From assembly GCA_022570795.1 (NCBI GenBank), contig JAKUDP010000007.1:62001-126000 (forward strand): 64,000 nt of DNA, read 5' to 3'. The stretch's first letter is position 1; the number at the start of each line of letters is the position of its first letter. The position numbers and the translations under genes are program-made. The notes under the pieces were generated by a model, which ran no database searches, had not been told where the DNA came from, and saw only the letters and a program-made list of their open reading frames with translations. Source of the DNA: Sphaerulina vaccinii (taxonomy: Eukaryota > Ascomycota > Dothideomycetes > Mycosphaerellales > Mycosphaerellaceae). Below, piece by piece: positions 52,233 through 63,701 of the stretch.

Positions 52233-53172
52233 CTAGTGCACCATCATCTCTGACTGAGGATGTGGCTGTGAAATGGAGCTGCCGTTCTTCTCGGCCGCGT
52301 GGCTGTTGCCAGCGTCTTGGGGAGCGTCGTCCATCTCCATATCGTCACCACCTTCAACTTCCTCGTCTCCTTCCTCATCATCTTCTTCGTCGTCCTCACT
52401 TTCCGCTTCGAGGTCAACTTCACTTCCAGCATTTGACTCCTCATCATCGTCCTTGCCGTTCTCCACTCCTTCCATATCTGCATCCTCTCCTGGTACTTTG
52501 GCAGTCGCGAGTGCCTCTCCCTCGGCAGGAGCAGCTCCTCCTTCCTCCTCTTCTTCTTGTTCCTCTTCAGCACCGTAAGCGGCCTCATCATCCTCTTGAT
52601 TGTCCACATCAGGCTGTTCTGGAGGAAACTCGCTCGGAGCACTCTCCTCAGAGTCCCACTTGATCTGAAATCGTGTGACACGTGGCTTGTCTGCGAGGAT
52701 GTTTCGTCGGATCTTCTCAATCTCTGGCTTGGCTGGTGGGTCCTCGTTCATAGAAGCGTCCATGTATTCGTTGTTGACATAGTAGCCCACGCGGACGAAC
52801 TCGCGTTCATCGTAGGAGCATGAGAGGAGGATGACAGTGACGCCGAGAATGTCGGTGCCTGGAATGCGGTCGGTCTTGGGCGAGTCTGCTTCGAAGATGA
52901 ACTTGTTGACGCCAACGGGGATGGGGCCGACGAGGAGTGAGTCGAGCTCTTGGTCGTGTTCAGATCTGGCAGAAGTAGATGAGTATATGATGTTGTAAGA
53001 GGTAGTAGTATAGTGAGACTCACGATGTAGCGGAGCCGACGTATGTGAGCTTCCACTCGAGATCCTTCTGAAGAGGCTCAAGACACTCAAACGTGATCTC
53101 GAACTCGTATGGCGCGTTGAATGGAGCTGGATTGTTGCGAACGCTGACGTTCAGAATACTGACTGTGGCCAT
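52233..53172 (-). CDS. ASF1: Histone chaperone ASF1
   Basis: Two exons, 53172-53024 and 52965-52233, give 293 residues; the 58 nt intron (GTGAGT...CCAG) is phase-consistent. Asf1 binds H3-H4 dimers and hands them to CAF-1 and HIRA in replication-coupled and other chromatin assembly. The conserved core is intact: SVRNNPAPFNAPYEFEITFE, the second-strand segment ECLEPLQKDLEWKLTYVGSA, DQELDSLLVGPIPVGVNKFIFEAD, and DILGVTVILLSCSYDEREFVRVGYYVNNEY. PRVTRFQIKWDSE closes the ~155-residue Ig-like domain. A long Asp/Glu-rich tail follows, as in other fungi. The first exon holds only 49 codons, so this start is needed to recover the N-terminal strand. It is divergent from the Sro7-type gene by 283 bp. 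Confidence 0.97.
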
Positions 53173-53455
53173 CTCGGAAGCAAGTGTCTCTGATTTGCTG
53201 TGCTTGATGATTTGTGATGAGCTTGATGTTTGTTGGCGTGGATGTCGTGTGTTTGGAGAGAAGAGAGGAGTGTTTGTTTGAGACAACGCGACAAGCGCGA
53301 GAAGTCGCGTCTGATCAAAGTGGCAGTCTCTATGAAACAAGTCATGGGACAAGAGTGACATGCCAAGTCTTTCCGCTGACGACACCCTCTCATGGACGTA
53401 ACAGGATTGCTGGCATGTAACAACTCCTCCACTCCAGTACAAGATCTGAGCCACT

Positions 53456-56400
53456 ATGGCCCAATTCATTCGAGGCAAGCAGGCAGGAATTCAAAACGAC
53501 TTGAGCGCTGGTCTGCAGGCAGACTTGTTCGCAGTCGACGATCTTGCACGATATGGCGTGAACTCACAAGTCTCAGCCATAGCTTACGACCCTGTACAGT
53601 CACTGCTGGCAGTTGGCACGAAAAGCTCTCAGTTTGGACCTGGTCAGATCTACATCTATGGACGAGATCGAATCGCAGCAGTATTGCCAGTACCGGCACG
53701 AGGAGCCAGCATACACACGTTACAGTTCTGCGCTGAGAAGCTGGTCTGTCTAGACTCGAAGCACGATGTATCAGTCTACTCTATCGAGCTTAAGAGACTG
53801 ATCAGCTCACACTCTCCCATCGGAGCTGCGAATGTGCTATGTACGGATCCCATGCTAGACTATGCCTTTATAGGCATGCAGTCTGGAGAGGTGGTAGCAT
53901 ACGACATGGATCGAGAAAGTCCAGCTCCATTCAGGATACCGAACTTGTGGCAAGAAGTTGATCCCAAGGCTCGAATAGCATCAGTTGTGTCGCTTCAACT
54001 GCACCCTCGCGACATCGGTACCCTGCTCATCGGCTACAAGCAAGGAGCTGTCATCTACAGCTTCAAGCTGAACAAGGCTCTGAGGCACTTTCAATATGAG
54101 GTTCCGCGAGGTGCACCAGGCGGGGATGGCGATCCTTCCGCTGCCAACATTGTCAGGAGACCACATCTTACGCATGCTGCCTGGCATCCGACTGGAACTT
54201 TCATCATGACTGGTCATGAAGATAGCTCGATTGTCTTCTGGGATACGCTGAAGGATGGTCGAATGCTCATGGCGAGAACGTTGACTGACACGAATGTGGC
54301 CACGCCTGGTCATACTTCATCTGGTGGCATCGGTGATAGAGGCACTTTTGCTGTCAAGGAGCCACTGTTCAACTTCTCGTGGTGCGCCAATGGGCAAGAT
54401 CCTGAAGATACTATGATCCTGGTTGCTGGCGGCCAGTCTACACAAGCACCCTCCAAAGGCCTGACCTTGTTTGAAATGGGACGCACTCCTGTGTATGCCA
54501 CGAGTGCATGGGAGACGTTCCACACATACTTTGATGCACCGAAAAGACAGCGCATACTGCCGACGCCACCTGGAGCTGAAGTTGTGGACTACTGCCTGAT
54601 TCCACGCACGTCACCACATTTTGCTGGCGCACATGACCCGATTGCGATCATCGCTCTCCTCTCATCAGGAGAGCTACTGACACTATCGTTTCCGTCTGGA
54701 ATGCCGATAAGTCCCACCAATCAGCTGCATGTGTCCTTGACTTTTGTCCACCCATACATACACTCCATTAAGACCACACAATTAGGCCGTGAAAAGTGGC
54801 TAGGCTTGACTGAGAGAAGGCAACAAGGCCCGCCAATACTCACAGGTGGAGCCGAGGAACCTCGTCAACTACGCAGATATGAGGATCGCAACATTGTACA
54901 AGCTGTTCATGCTGATGGCACGATAAGGATGTGGGATCCTGGGTATGGCGATGAGATCGAGAATGAGAAGTTGCTGCAGGTCGATGTGGCTCGAGCCTTA
55001 GGACGATGGGACAATGTTCAAGTCACATCTACATCGTTCGCTGCAGCAAGTGGCGAGCTTGCAGCTGGTCTGCGAAGTGGTGAGCTCATCGTCTTCCGCT
55101 GGGCAAACAACAGGAACGCTGGTAGGGAGCCACCTGCACCGCGGCCGGCTCAACCTGGAGCCATTGTCAACATTACAGACCGGATGGAGCCTTCTCTGAC
55201 CGAAGGACTTGGCCCATTCATCATGATTGATCAGAAGGACGGACCAGCCACGGCGGTCTGTCAGAGTGAAGTAGGCTTTACCGCTGCAGCCTTCGAAGGT
55301 GGAAGTATCATCCTCATCGATCTGCGCGGTCCTGCCATCATCCTCAAGACATCAGTTCACGAGTTCAGCAAAGCACAGAAAGGCGGCAGCCTTCGACGCC
55401 GCGCTAGTAGCGCCAGTTCCAAGCCAGAGTGGGCCACGACCTTATCTTTCAGCATCATGACTCTCGAAGGGGACGACTACAGCTCGATTGCGCTACATGT
55501 CGGCACAAATGTGGGCAATCTTGCCACGTTTAAGATCATACCCGATCCTAGTGGTCGGTACACAACACAATACGCCGGCCACGTTGCTCTCAGCGACACA
55601 AGAGTGATGTACATCGCGCCCATGAGTGCCGACACAGGCAGACCTGCCACAGCCACTCAAACAGTCATGGGTAACCTTCGCAGCGGATTGAAAGTCAATG
55701 GCGTCTTGATAGCATTGACAGCAACGAATATCCACATCTTCAAACCCGCAACCTCAAAAGGCGCTCACAAATCATTCGATAATTACTTCTGCGACGCAGC
55801 AGGTATAATCCGGTACCAAGACCAAGGACACGCCTTGCTAGGCCTCTTCGGTGACGGCAAAGCACGAGCATACTCACTCCCATCACTGAAAGAACTCGCG
55901 AGTATCGACCTGCTACCACTTGGAGTGGACATCAAACGACTCGGTAATGCAGCCATCACACCCACGGGCAACATACTCGCATTCACTGGACCTTCCGAAC
56001 TGGCACTCCTCACGGTCTTCGGTACAGGCGAATCTCTACCAAGGAGACACGATAAACTCTTCAATCCTGATCGACTTATCCCGCCGAGACCTACCATCTC
56101 TACAGTCCAATGGCTTACCGGCACGCAGTACTTGACGCCTTCAGATATGGATATCCTGATAGGTGGACCGGATCGTCCTCCGAGTAAGCGTATGATTGCA
56201 CAGGCTCGCGCCGACGAAGAGCAGAGACGAAAGGCGGGCATGGCGTCGAGTTCGAGATCTGCTACCGCGAACGCTGGACAGCAGGACGAGGGCTACTGGG
56301 CTTATATGCAAAGACAGCTCGCAGAACGCACCGAGAAGTTAGGGCTCGTTGGAGATAACATGGAACAGCTCGAGCAGAATAGTGGGAACTGGCTGAATGA

Positions 56401-56473
56401 TGTTAACAAGTTCGTCAATAAGCAGAAGAGGAACGCGGCAGGTGGCATCATCAAGGCGAAGTTCGGATTTTGA
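53456..56473 (+). CDS. Sro7/Lgl-type exocytosis protein
   Basis: Single exon, 1,005 residues. It is a lethal-giant-larvae/tomosyn family protein (yeast Sro7) that binds the plasma-membrane t-SNARE Sec9 and the Rab Sec4 to help secretory vesicle docking. The N-terminal half reads as WD40 repeats forming the first propeller: YGVNSQVSAIAYDPVQSLLAVGTKS, FCAEKLVCLDSKHDVSVYSI, and the ARIASVVSLQLHPRDIGTLLIGYKQG block with HLTHAAWHPTGTFIMTGHEDSSIVFWD. A second propeller covers about residues 380-880. The last 60 residues (MEQLEQNSGNWLNDVNKFVNKQ) resemble the SNARE-like C-terminal tail. It is cytosolic and polarised to growth tips in related fungi. Start MAQFIRGKQAGIQ is the family start. Confidence 0.92.
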   Translation: MAQFIRGKQAGIQNDLSAGLQADLFAVDDLARYGVNSQVSAIAYDPVQSLLAVGTKSSQFGPGQIYIYGRDRIAAVLPVPARGASIHTLQFCAEKLVCLDSKHDVSVYSIELKRLISSHSPIGAANVLCTDPMLDYAFIGMQSGEVVAYDMDRESPAPFRIPNLWQEVDPKARIASVVSLQLHPRDIGTLLIGYKQGAVIYSFKLNKALRHFQYEVPRGAPGGDGDPSAANIVRRPHLTHAAWHPTGTFIMTGHEDSSIVFWDTLKDGRMLMARTLTDTNVATPGHTSSGGIGDRGTFAVKEPLFNFSWCANGQDPEDTMILVAGGQSTQAPSKGLTLFEMGRTPVYATSAWETFHTYFDAPKRQRILPTPPGAEVVDYCLIPRTSPHFAGAHDPIAIIALLSSGELLTLSFPSGMPISPTNQLHVSLTFVHPYIHSIKTTQLGREKWLGLTERRQQGPPILTGGAEEPRQLRRYEDRNIVQAVHADGTIRMWDPGYGDEIENEKLLQVDVARALGRWDNVQVTSTSFAAASGELAAGLRSGELIVFRWANNRNAGREPPAPRPAQPGAIVNITDRMEPSLTEGLGPFIMIDQKDGPATAVCQSEVGFTAAAFEGGSIILIDLRGPAIILKTSVHEFSKAQKGGSLRRRASSASSKPEWATTLSFSIMTLEGDDYSSIALHVGTNVGNLATFKIIPDPSGRYTTQYAGHVALSDTRVMYIAPMSADTGRPATATQTVMGNLRSGLKVNGVLIALTATNIHIFKPATSKGAHKSFDNYFCDAAGIIRYQDQGHALLGLFGDGKARAYSLPSLKELASIDLLPLGVDIKRLGNAAITPTGNILAFTGPSELALLTVFGTGESLPRRHDKLFNPDRLIPPRPTISTVQWLTGTQYLTPSDMDILIGGPDRPPSKRMIAQARADEEQRRKAGMASSSRSATANAGQQDEGYWAYMQRQLAERTEKLGLVGDNMEQLEQNSGNWLNDVNKFVNKQKRNAAGGIIKAKFGF

Positions 56474-57422
56474 GTGAGCTGAAGTAGGACAGGTTTATGG
56501 GCATGAGGTAATGGCTGAGGAGTATGCTGATGTGTTCACAGTTTATACCGATATAGCTGTGGTCGCAAAGTGTCATGCAGCTCGTAAATTCTGCAGCATG
56601 CATTCGCAACACCTTCTGGCTCGACCAGCCACAAGCTCCATTCTCGACGTCTGGTACGACGCAGCTTTTCTACATTGACAGCTCGACAGTTCGTCTCTCG
56701 TGGTGCGATTCATCTAGCGAGGTTTGTCGGTCGGGTTCAATCATATCTAAAGCACGTGTCTTGTCTTCGGCACAAACCTTGCCTCGACGTCGCTGGCTCA
56801 CTCGAGGCTGCCCAGGTGAAGTTTATAAGACTTGACGTGCGAAAGACACTCTCCTGTACGACATGCTTGGAGTGCGGTCCGGTCATGAGGAGAGTCTTCG
56901 GACACTCGTCGCCAAGGATCGTGCCAGCATACCACTCACTGCATACCAAACGCTTGGCGTAGCACAAGCCCGCACGACGACTCGACTCCAAGACTGCCGA
57001 TGGGCATATCGAGCTCAATATGACCCTGAGGTCATTTTCCAATTGTGCCACGGTGATTCGACGAAACACAGATAGTTCCTTCGAGAGAAGAAGCCTCCAC
57101 GCTCAAGACTAATTTATTGATCGGATGGCGAATTTATTGGTGAGGCGTACATGAGCTAGCGGCGGCTACTGCCGAGCTAATGAAGTGCGAGAGCGGCTGT
57201 CACATGAAGAAGACGACTGGTGGGAACAATGAAACAACTGCATTGGCGAGGCTAAATAGGCTGCGAAACGTAGCAGATTGCTAAGTCAATGGCAGCAACG
57301 ATTACTGGAGGGGTGGGAGAGTAAAAGATGTCAGATGTATCCACTCCGAATTCGACACTATCATAAACACGCCCTCACTACACGCATCGTTCGCAATGCA
57401 TTCATTCCATTTGTTACCTCCT
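56474..57422. other. Intergenic 3'-3' region, nothing recognised
   Basis: The 949 bp between two convergent genes hold no supported coding sequence. A low-complexity patch occurs around 57420-57450, but it belongs to the next gene's last exon. Confidence 0.4.
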
Positions 57423-60400
57423 CTAGCACGCAGTCTCCTCCTCCTCAATCTCAAGTTCTCTCTTATAAGGCCCAACCTGCGCCGGAACAGCACTCGTACA
57501 AGACGTACAAATATTCGTAGCAGAATTACAAGTCAGAACTAAGCCCGTATAGATCGATCTCGTCTTGTAGGAGAAATTGAAGCCTTGAATAGCACCGTTT
57601 GCACCCGCTGTATATGTGTTAGCGGTTGATCATATAAAGATGATGAGAGATATCGCTGCTGGCTCGGTCGGGTGTTCAACTTACTACCTTGCATGCCCAC
57701 AGAGGCTATGTATCCCTGATCCTGATGTTCGTCGTCGACATTGAGGTATTGTATCACATAAACATTCGGCCTAGCATACGAGTATGACACCGTATAATGA
57801 TAATTTAACGTCGAAACATAAGGTCTGCTGAGATAGTATTCGAACGTGATTCCCGTGCTGTCACGTTGATAATAGATGCCTTGACGTTTCGTCGTATTTC
57901 CAAACATAGCCGTATCGTCCCAGAAAGGCGCAAGAGCATATGTCGGAATATCAGCCGTAGGCAATTGTACGTCTTCGAATTGTGCTGAACCTTCGTTGAA
58001 GGATAAGATACCGTTTGTAGAGCCGTAGACTGTTGACCATTGTTGATTATAGTATGTGACAGGCGCGGAACTGACGTCGATAGCACAGTAAGAGTCATCG
58101 ATTGGCCAGCCATCTGGATCTCCGAAGTCGCAGGCTGTTGGAGTCGGCAAAACGAGCCAGGAGGAGGCTCGGTTGGCGGTTGCTGAGGCGTAGAATTGTG
58201 GGTTCGGGACGGCGCCGGCTGTGCAGGTACTTGCTTGTGAGACTGGTGCGAGGGAGGATGCGGGTGCTTGAGTTGGAGCTGCGGTTTGACCGGCTGTGGA
58301 TGCAGCCTGCGCTGGTGTGCTGGCTACTCCCCCTGGAAGATATTGTGGCATGATTGCTACGACGCCGCCGTTTGTGTTAGGTTGGAAGACGCGGTCTGAA
58401 GCGAAGGATTTGAAGTAACAATTGCCTGACCCGACTCCATTGGTAGCGCCATTAGCTCCGGCCCAGGAGAAACCGCCACAGTTTGTGATCGCATCACAGA
58501 GGGCGAAACATTGGGTGTAGGAGCCTGTGACTCCCGTGTTGGAGAGAGTGGTGCCAGTGTAGTCTCCGCCACATCTCACGAGGTATTGAACTCCTCTGCT
58601 GTCGGTAGCCGTGACACCATCATCAGCTGGGCAAGCTCCGGCGAAAGTTGTGGCAGGTACAGCTGCAGATGATGTGGAGCTCCTTGTCGTAGTGGTAGTG
58701 GTCGTCGTTGGTGGAGCTGAGGACACTGCAGGCGAGCTGGACGTACTTGGAGCACGCGAAGAGGAGCTTGATGCTGCGATGCTGGATAATGCTGCGCTAG
58801 AGGAAGCTGCTGCTGCTGCTGCTGCACTACTGCTCGAGGAACGCACAGTCGAGGACGCTGCTGGGCTGGAAGAAATTGCTGCTGCTGGGCTGCTAGAAGA
58901 ACGCACAGTCGAGGACGCTGCTGCAATACTGCTAGAGGAACGCACACTCGATGATGCTGCGAGTGGTGGTGGACTGGAAGAAGCTGCCGCTACTACACTG
59001 CTGCTCGAAGTCGCCGCCGAGGATACGCTTGGCAATGCACTGCTCGGAACGAGCGAGGGCGAGGCAATAGGCGCACTAGAAACAGCTGGGAGCGAGAGGC
59101 CTACGGTGTTGCTCGACGATGAGGAAGCTGCCTGGCTGCTGGAAGGGACCGGGAACGTGAAGTCCGAGGAGAAGATAGGCGCAATGCTGAATCCTGTCGA
59201 AATGAGGCTGTAGGACGCGGTTGAGTAGACCGAACTGTAGTACATCGGAGGTGAAGTGTACAACGGAGTCGCAGGGTATACCGTACCCTCTGTAGGCAGA
59301 GCTGGAGACTGAACAGGTGGAGTGCTGACCACAGGTGTCACAGTCACTGCAATGACTTGAGTGCTTGTGTAAGTGACGCTGCCGCTCACTGAGTGAATCA
59401 AGCTTAGTGATGTGGAAATCGAGGGCGAGGCTGCTGGAGAGGAGGATGCAGGAGGAGCAGCCGGAGAGCTGGATATGACTCCGGAGTCGCTCGAAATCAC
59501 GATCGGTGGCACGGTGAGGGCCACAGTGGCGGTAAATGTTGATGATGACACGAAGGGCGCAGAGGACGATCCTACAGCCGGAGGTATTCCAGCGCTTGAA
59601 GACCCAACAGCTGGAGGCACGCCTGCAGAGCTCGATGCTGGAATCACAACACCACTTGGAGTCGAGGATGGTGGGGGCACGACGGCGCTTGAAGCTGGTG
59701 GAGCGCTCGAGACTGGCGGAACAGCGTCGGATGCTGTGCCAATAACCGATGGATTACTTGCACCAGCAGAAGATGCTGGCAGATCTGTCGCAGTAGCTGT
59801 GACCGGAGCCGTGGACGATACTGGCTCAACCGGAGTCGCCTCAACGGCAAAGTTGACAGCAGTCCATGACGAATCCACAGGGCCGTTGAGTTGAACCACA
59901 ATTCTTGAACTGTTTCCTTCGCCCGACACGAAGAACTCTGCCGCGCCGCTGTCGAAGTACGTGCTGTTCCAGTTCAGCCCGAGGCTTTCCGAAAAGAATG
60001 TCGTGCGAATGAACTTGAGAGTCGCCGAGGCAGCGAATGGAATGCTGAGATCAGTCGTGGCGGCAGTGACTTGCTTGGACCCATCAGTCGCGACCGATAG
60101 CTCGCCCTCGATGATCACATATTGTACGGCCTGGCTGGCGTCGGATGTAATATAGCCATCAATGTCGAGAAATGATCTTGTGGCAGCGACTTGTCGTTTG
60201 GCCTTTGCACTGCCCACTGGCTGAATCTCGATAACAAACGGGGTACCGCCATTCACAGCATCGTCGGTAAGAGCCGCCGCAGATGTGTAGGCTGGAGGCG
60301 CAACCACAGCTGAGCTGGAGATAAAAGACCCACCACTTGAGATAGGCGGCTGCACCGGAGGAGAGGATGAAGAGGATGGCGCATTGCCTGCCAGCAATGT

Positions 60401-60751
60401 GTCGCATGTGCCGAATCCGGGCTGGCATCCAGTACCGCAGTATGCTGACGTGCGTCCACAGTATCCGTATTGACTGCAACAAGTCCCATCAGGAGCTCCG
60501 TAGCAATTGGTGTTCAATGGTGGACCGCACAATCCACTGGGGTTGACATTGCTTGATGGCACAGCCATGGTGCTTGATGACACTGTCATTGTAGACTGCA
60601 CCACAGTAGATGTCCAAGAACCGCTCGAGCTGGCCGTGTAGGTGAGGCCAGTTGTGTATGTCGGCTTGCAATAACCTGGGTACTCCGTGACTGTTACCAC
60701 CTGGCCCAAGACCATCGCTGGCAACGCCAACATCGCGCCGTTAAGACGCAT
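57423..60751 (-). CDS. Secreted CBM18/mucin/PAN-like protein
   Basis: Two exons, 60751-57685 and 57607-57423, give 1,083 residues. The 77 nt intron with a consensus GTAAGT donor is needed: without it the C-terminus loses its conserved end. Signal peptide MRLNGAMLALPAMVLGQ. A hevein-type chitin-binding domain (CBM18) spans about residues 74-117, with CGPPLNTNCYGAPDGTCCSQ and YGYCGRTSAYCGTGCQ. A beta-rich domain follows, then about 400 residues of Ser/Ala/Thr/Pro-rich mucin with repeated SSAA and SSSP blocks. A PAN/apple-like domain with conserved Cys (CPADDGVTATD...CFALCDAITNCGGFSW) comes next, then a C-terminal nidogen/GLEYA-like lectin-type domain containing APFWDDTAMFGNTTKR. The last exon adds NGAIQGFNFSYKTRS. 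The mature protein probably binds chitin and glycans at the surface. Confidence 0.88.
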
Positions 60752-61243
60752 CGCGTCGGATCCGTCTTCTTCGCGACTATATGTTCGTCGTAATTCGTTG
60801 TAGTGTGATGGTCATCCAGATATTCGTGATTCGTGAACAATGCAGACGCGTCCGACGCCAATAACGAGGGACTGTAGTCAGAAAGCCTGTGTTGTGAAGA
60901 GCAACACATGGCGAGGAAGGTTTCTCGACAAGCCAAGCTCTGTGGAATGAAAACAGGATAACATACCTCTCCCCGTGGCGTGGATCCGCGCGCCTAAACA
61001 ATATCGCACTCTGCCGCGGAATGTGCTGACCGTGTTCTCGACGTTTCTCGAGACTAGAGAGAGATGTATCGCTACCATGACATACATGCCATGAGAAGCA
61101 GAAGCCGGCATGCCCCAGAGCAAAGCGTTTGAAGTGTTGCAATACAAACTCGAGAGATGTCCTCGATGATCCAGCCTCCTTCGCGTGACCATGCAAGGGA
61201 CATTCGAGGTCCGCTGCCACACTTTGCCACATAACACTCCGGC
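60752..61243. other. CBM18 gene upstream region
   Basis: Minus-strand frames here are short, overlapping and unsupported. Nothing else seen. Confidence 0.4.
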
Positions 61244-61636
61244 TCATTCCTGATATGCCAGACCTGGCCTCATCAAATATAGCTCTTCTCTTGAACGTGC
61301 CCGAGACAATGCCAGCTCTCGTACCAATTCCGAATGCTCGAGGATCGTCTTAGAGAGCCTGGCTGGTGCCACGAAGCGTCTCCACTCCAATCTGAGCTTC
61401 ACTTTGCCTCCGTTGGCAGTCGTGCATCGTCCTGACGAGTTCTTCGCGACGTCCGAAGGAAACCGGTATATCTGTTGCGAGAAGTGTGGACTTGCACAGG
61501 AAGAACCAATACGCGTCTCAAGCACGCGTCTAACTGCTAGCATCTCGTCGCTCTCGGTACTTGTGATCTCAAAGTGACCTGACGACAGTCTTGTCGCCTC
61601 AATAATGGTCGCGATATCATGCTGTTGTGGTGACAT
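61244..61636 (-). CDS. Small unknown protein
   Basis: A single exon of 130 residues from an ATG at 61636. It begins MSPQQHDIATIIEATRLSSG and has a plausible mixed alpha/beta composition with no signal peptide or membrane segment. I recognise no family. It could be a real orphan gene or the 3' part of a longer one, since no intron boundary is obvious. Confidence 0.4.
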   Translation of the reverse strand: MSPQQHDIATIIEATRLSSGHFEITSTESDEMLAVRRVLETRIGSSCASPHFSQQIYRFPSDVAKNSSGRCTTANGGKVKLRLEWRRFVAPARLSKTILEHSELVRELALSRARSREELYLMRPGLAYQE

Positions 61637-61908
61637 AGGATAGAAGACAAGACGGAGGAGCAGGAGAGGTCAAAACACACCGATGCCAAGGCCGCTCGTT
61701 TCGTGGACTCTATCAAAACAGCAGCCACTTTCGTCGACTCCACCTTGCCATCACACTACATCGAATATTGAAAGCACTGAAAGATGGCAAGGTCTGTCAA
61801 TGTCCCTCTCGCCGCAGAATCCGCCTTTCCCGAGAGCTCTTCTTTCTTGGTTTCACGACGATCAAGACAAAGCCAGCAACTCTCCTGCTTACGACCACAT
61901 ATTTCAGA

Positions 61909-62487
61909 CTAGCGTTTCTGGGCATTGTGCATGTATGACCCATCCAAGCCTCTCAGGACCGAAGCATTGAAGTACTGCCAGCTCCCATCCCGCCGCATCC
62001 ACTCCACCACCGAGACAGACTGCCTTCTAACATTCGCAGGTCGACCTTTGACCGAGAGAACGCAGTATACTGGAGAATGAATCAGGATCGCTTCTGCTTT
62101 GGTCCTTGGAGAACACTCACCTCTGGCATACCCACTCTCCTCGTTGACATCCGCACTAACGTTCACGACATCGATCTGATATTCCGGATTGGCCTGTGCG
62201 ATCGCTTTAAAGTCCTCCTCAGTCTCCTCATAGGTCTCGTTCTTGGGAAGCTCATCGATATCGCCTCTGTATGTTGGTGCGACCAATTTCTTCGTCGCTA
62301 CATATGAGCGATTGTTGATGGAGAGAATGACAGATCTGCTAAGCTTCTCGAGCTCTTTTGCAGAATCTGATTGCTGCGATCCCTTCTCGGCGGCCTGCGC
62401 AGGCTTATATGTCGGAATATCTTGAGCTTTAGCGGGTTGGGAAAGACCTTTGTACCCTGGCATGAGTAAGTCCATCGACGAGGTCAT
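61909..62487 (-). CDS. Small protein, NTF2/SnoaL-like fold suspected
   Basis: Two exons, 62487-62121 and 62069-61909, give 175 residues. The 51 nt intron has a consensus GTGAGT donor and CTCCAG acceptor; its length is a multiple of three and has no stop, so retention also gives an open frame. The first 55 residues are low complexity. Then helix KELEKLSRSVILSINNRSYVA, a strand/turn EYQIDVVNVSADV, and strands YCVLSVKGRP and SVVEWMRRDGSWQYFNASVLRG follow the rough order of the NTF2/SnoaL cone fold. No catalytic residues could be named. Function unknown. Confidence 0.6.
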   Translation of the reverse strand: MTSSMDLLMPGYKGLSQPAKAQDIPTYKPAQAAEKGSQQSDSAKELEKLSRSVILSINNRSYVATKKLVAPTYRGDIDELPKNETYEETEEDFKAIAQANPEYQIDVVNVSADVNEESGYARGECSPRTKAEAILIHSPVYCVLSVKGRPANVRRQSVSVVEWMRRDGSWQYFNASVLRGLDGSYMHNAQKR

Positions 62488-63701
62488 CGTCGCATGCCAG
62501 GGACCACGCTCTGTCTGGATCCGAGAATGGACGGGCTTTGCTAACGCAGGACCATGATTCTAAAGAAAGCTGAAGAGAGCTGAAGTCACACGAGTCGAAG
62601 CACACCGGCGCAGTCTCGAAGCTGGTTCTGCAGGTACATGGTCACAAGTTTCGACGATTTTGATCAATCCTTGGACGCCACAAACGTGGTGGCTTCCATG
62701 CCAATGTTGATCATACCGAAACAGGTCTTGCGAAACGAGGCCTCTCAATTCAGGCAGGTACCAGGCACACAACATCACATCACTTGCTGAGGAGCAACAA
62801 GCACTACGACGGATGCAATGCATGGAATGTTCCATCGCCTGTCGTCATTCCGGTGTGAAAATAAGATCGGGCTACTGCTCGCCGACTGCTCAATACTCTC
62901 GCTCAGCAACGATCGGCTTCCTCGTACTTAAGCTGGACAAGTCTACTTACCAGAGGACATGTTCACGAGCGGTATTAAACTCCCGAGCCGACTCACACCT
63001 TACAGAAAGCCTGGCTTGCTCGCACAGTATCTTGCTGGCATTGATCCACGAAAGAACATGTGCACACTACCATAATCTTGGCACCGATCGCAGCAAAGAG
63101 CACTAGATCTCGACTTTGAGTGAGCCAAGAATCTTAATGTGTCACAGGCTGAAGGTAGACATCAGCCTACCGCCTTGCGAACATGGTCACCCCATGTACA
63201 ACGAGATCTGCTGCGGCGATCAAATGGCGTACAGTCAGCACAAACCACGTGGAAGCAACGGGTTCGCGACTGCATACCGGCGTCACTCGATGCAGAGACA
63301 TACCCATATAGTCAGGTCGAAATCTGACTATGCCTTAATAAATGCATGCACAGTGTTGAGTGCCCTACGTGGGACAGGCTTATCCTTCTTATCCTCCTAA
63401 ACGGTCGCGATGCTAGGGCTTGTGCTGACTGATCGCAGTGTGCGTATTCGCTAGCGCGATCCTCCCGTGAGTATGCGCCTCGCTCATGCAAATCAATGCC
63501 AGGCATACAGGAATCATATATGGATAGCCCTCAGGACCATTTCACGCTACCAATGCATCCTTCACGACGATTTGAGAAATGGGGTGACCATATCGCGATG
63601 CATGGATCGGTAATCAGGAAGATACATATAAGACTCGAGTGGCTCTCCTTGTGCATAGTTGTACAGAGCGTATACTTGTCTTCGACTTAATTTAATAGAT
63701 C
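62488..63701. other. Upstream region of the GMC oxidoreductase gene
   Basis: About 1.2 kb with no supported gene; the promoters of the divergent genes on either side must lie here. Frames seen are short and unrecognised. Confidence 0.4.

Noticed and set aside
58611..59894. Plus-strand Glu/Ala/Asp-rich frames of 160-200 residues
   Set aside because: They are shadows of the Ser/Pro-rich mucin region of the CBM18 gene on the other strand.
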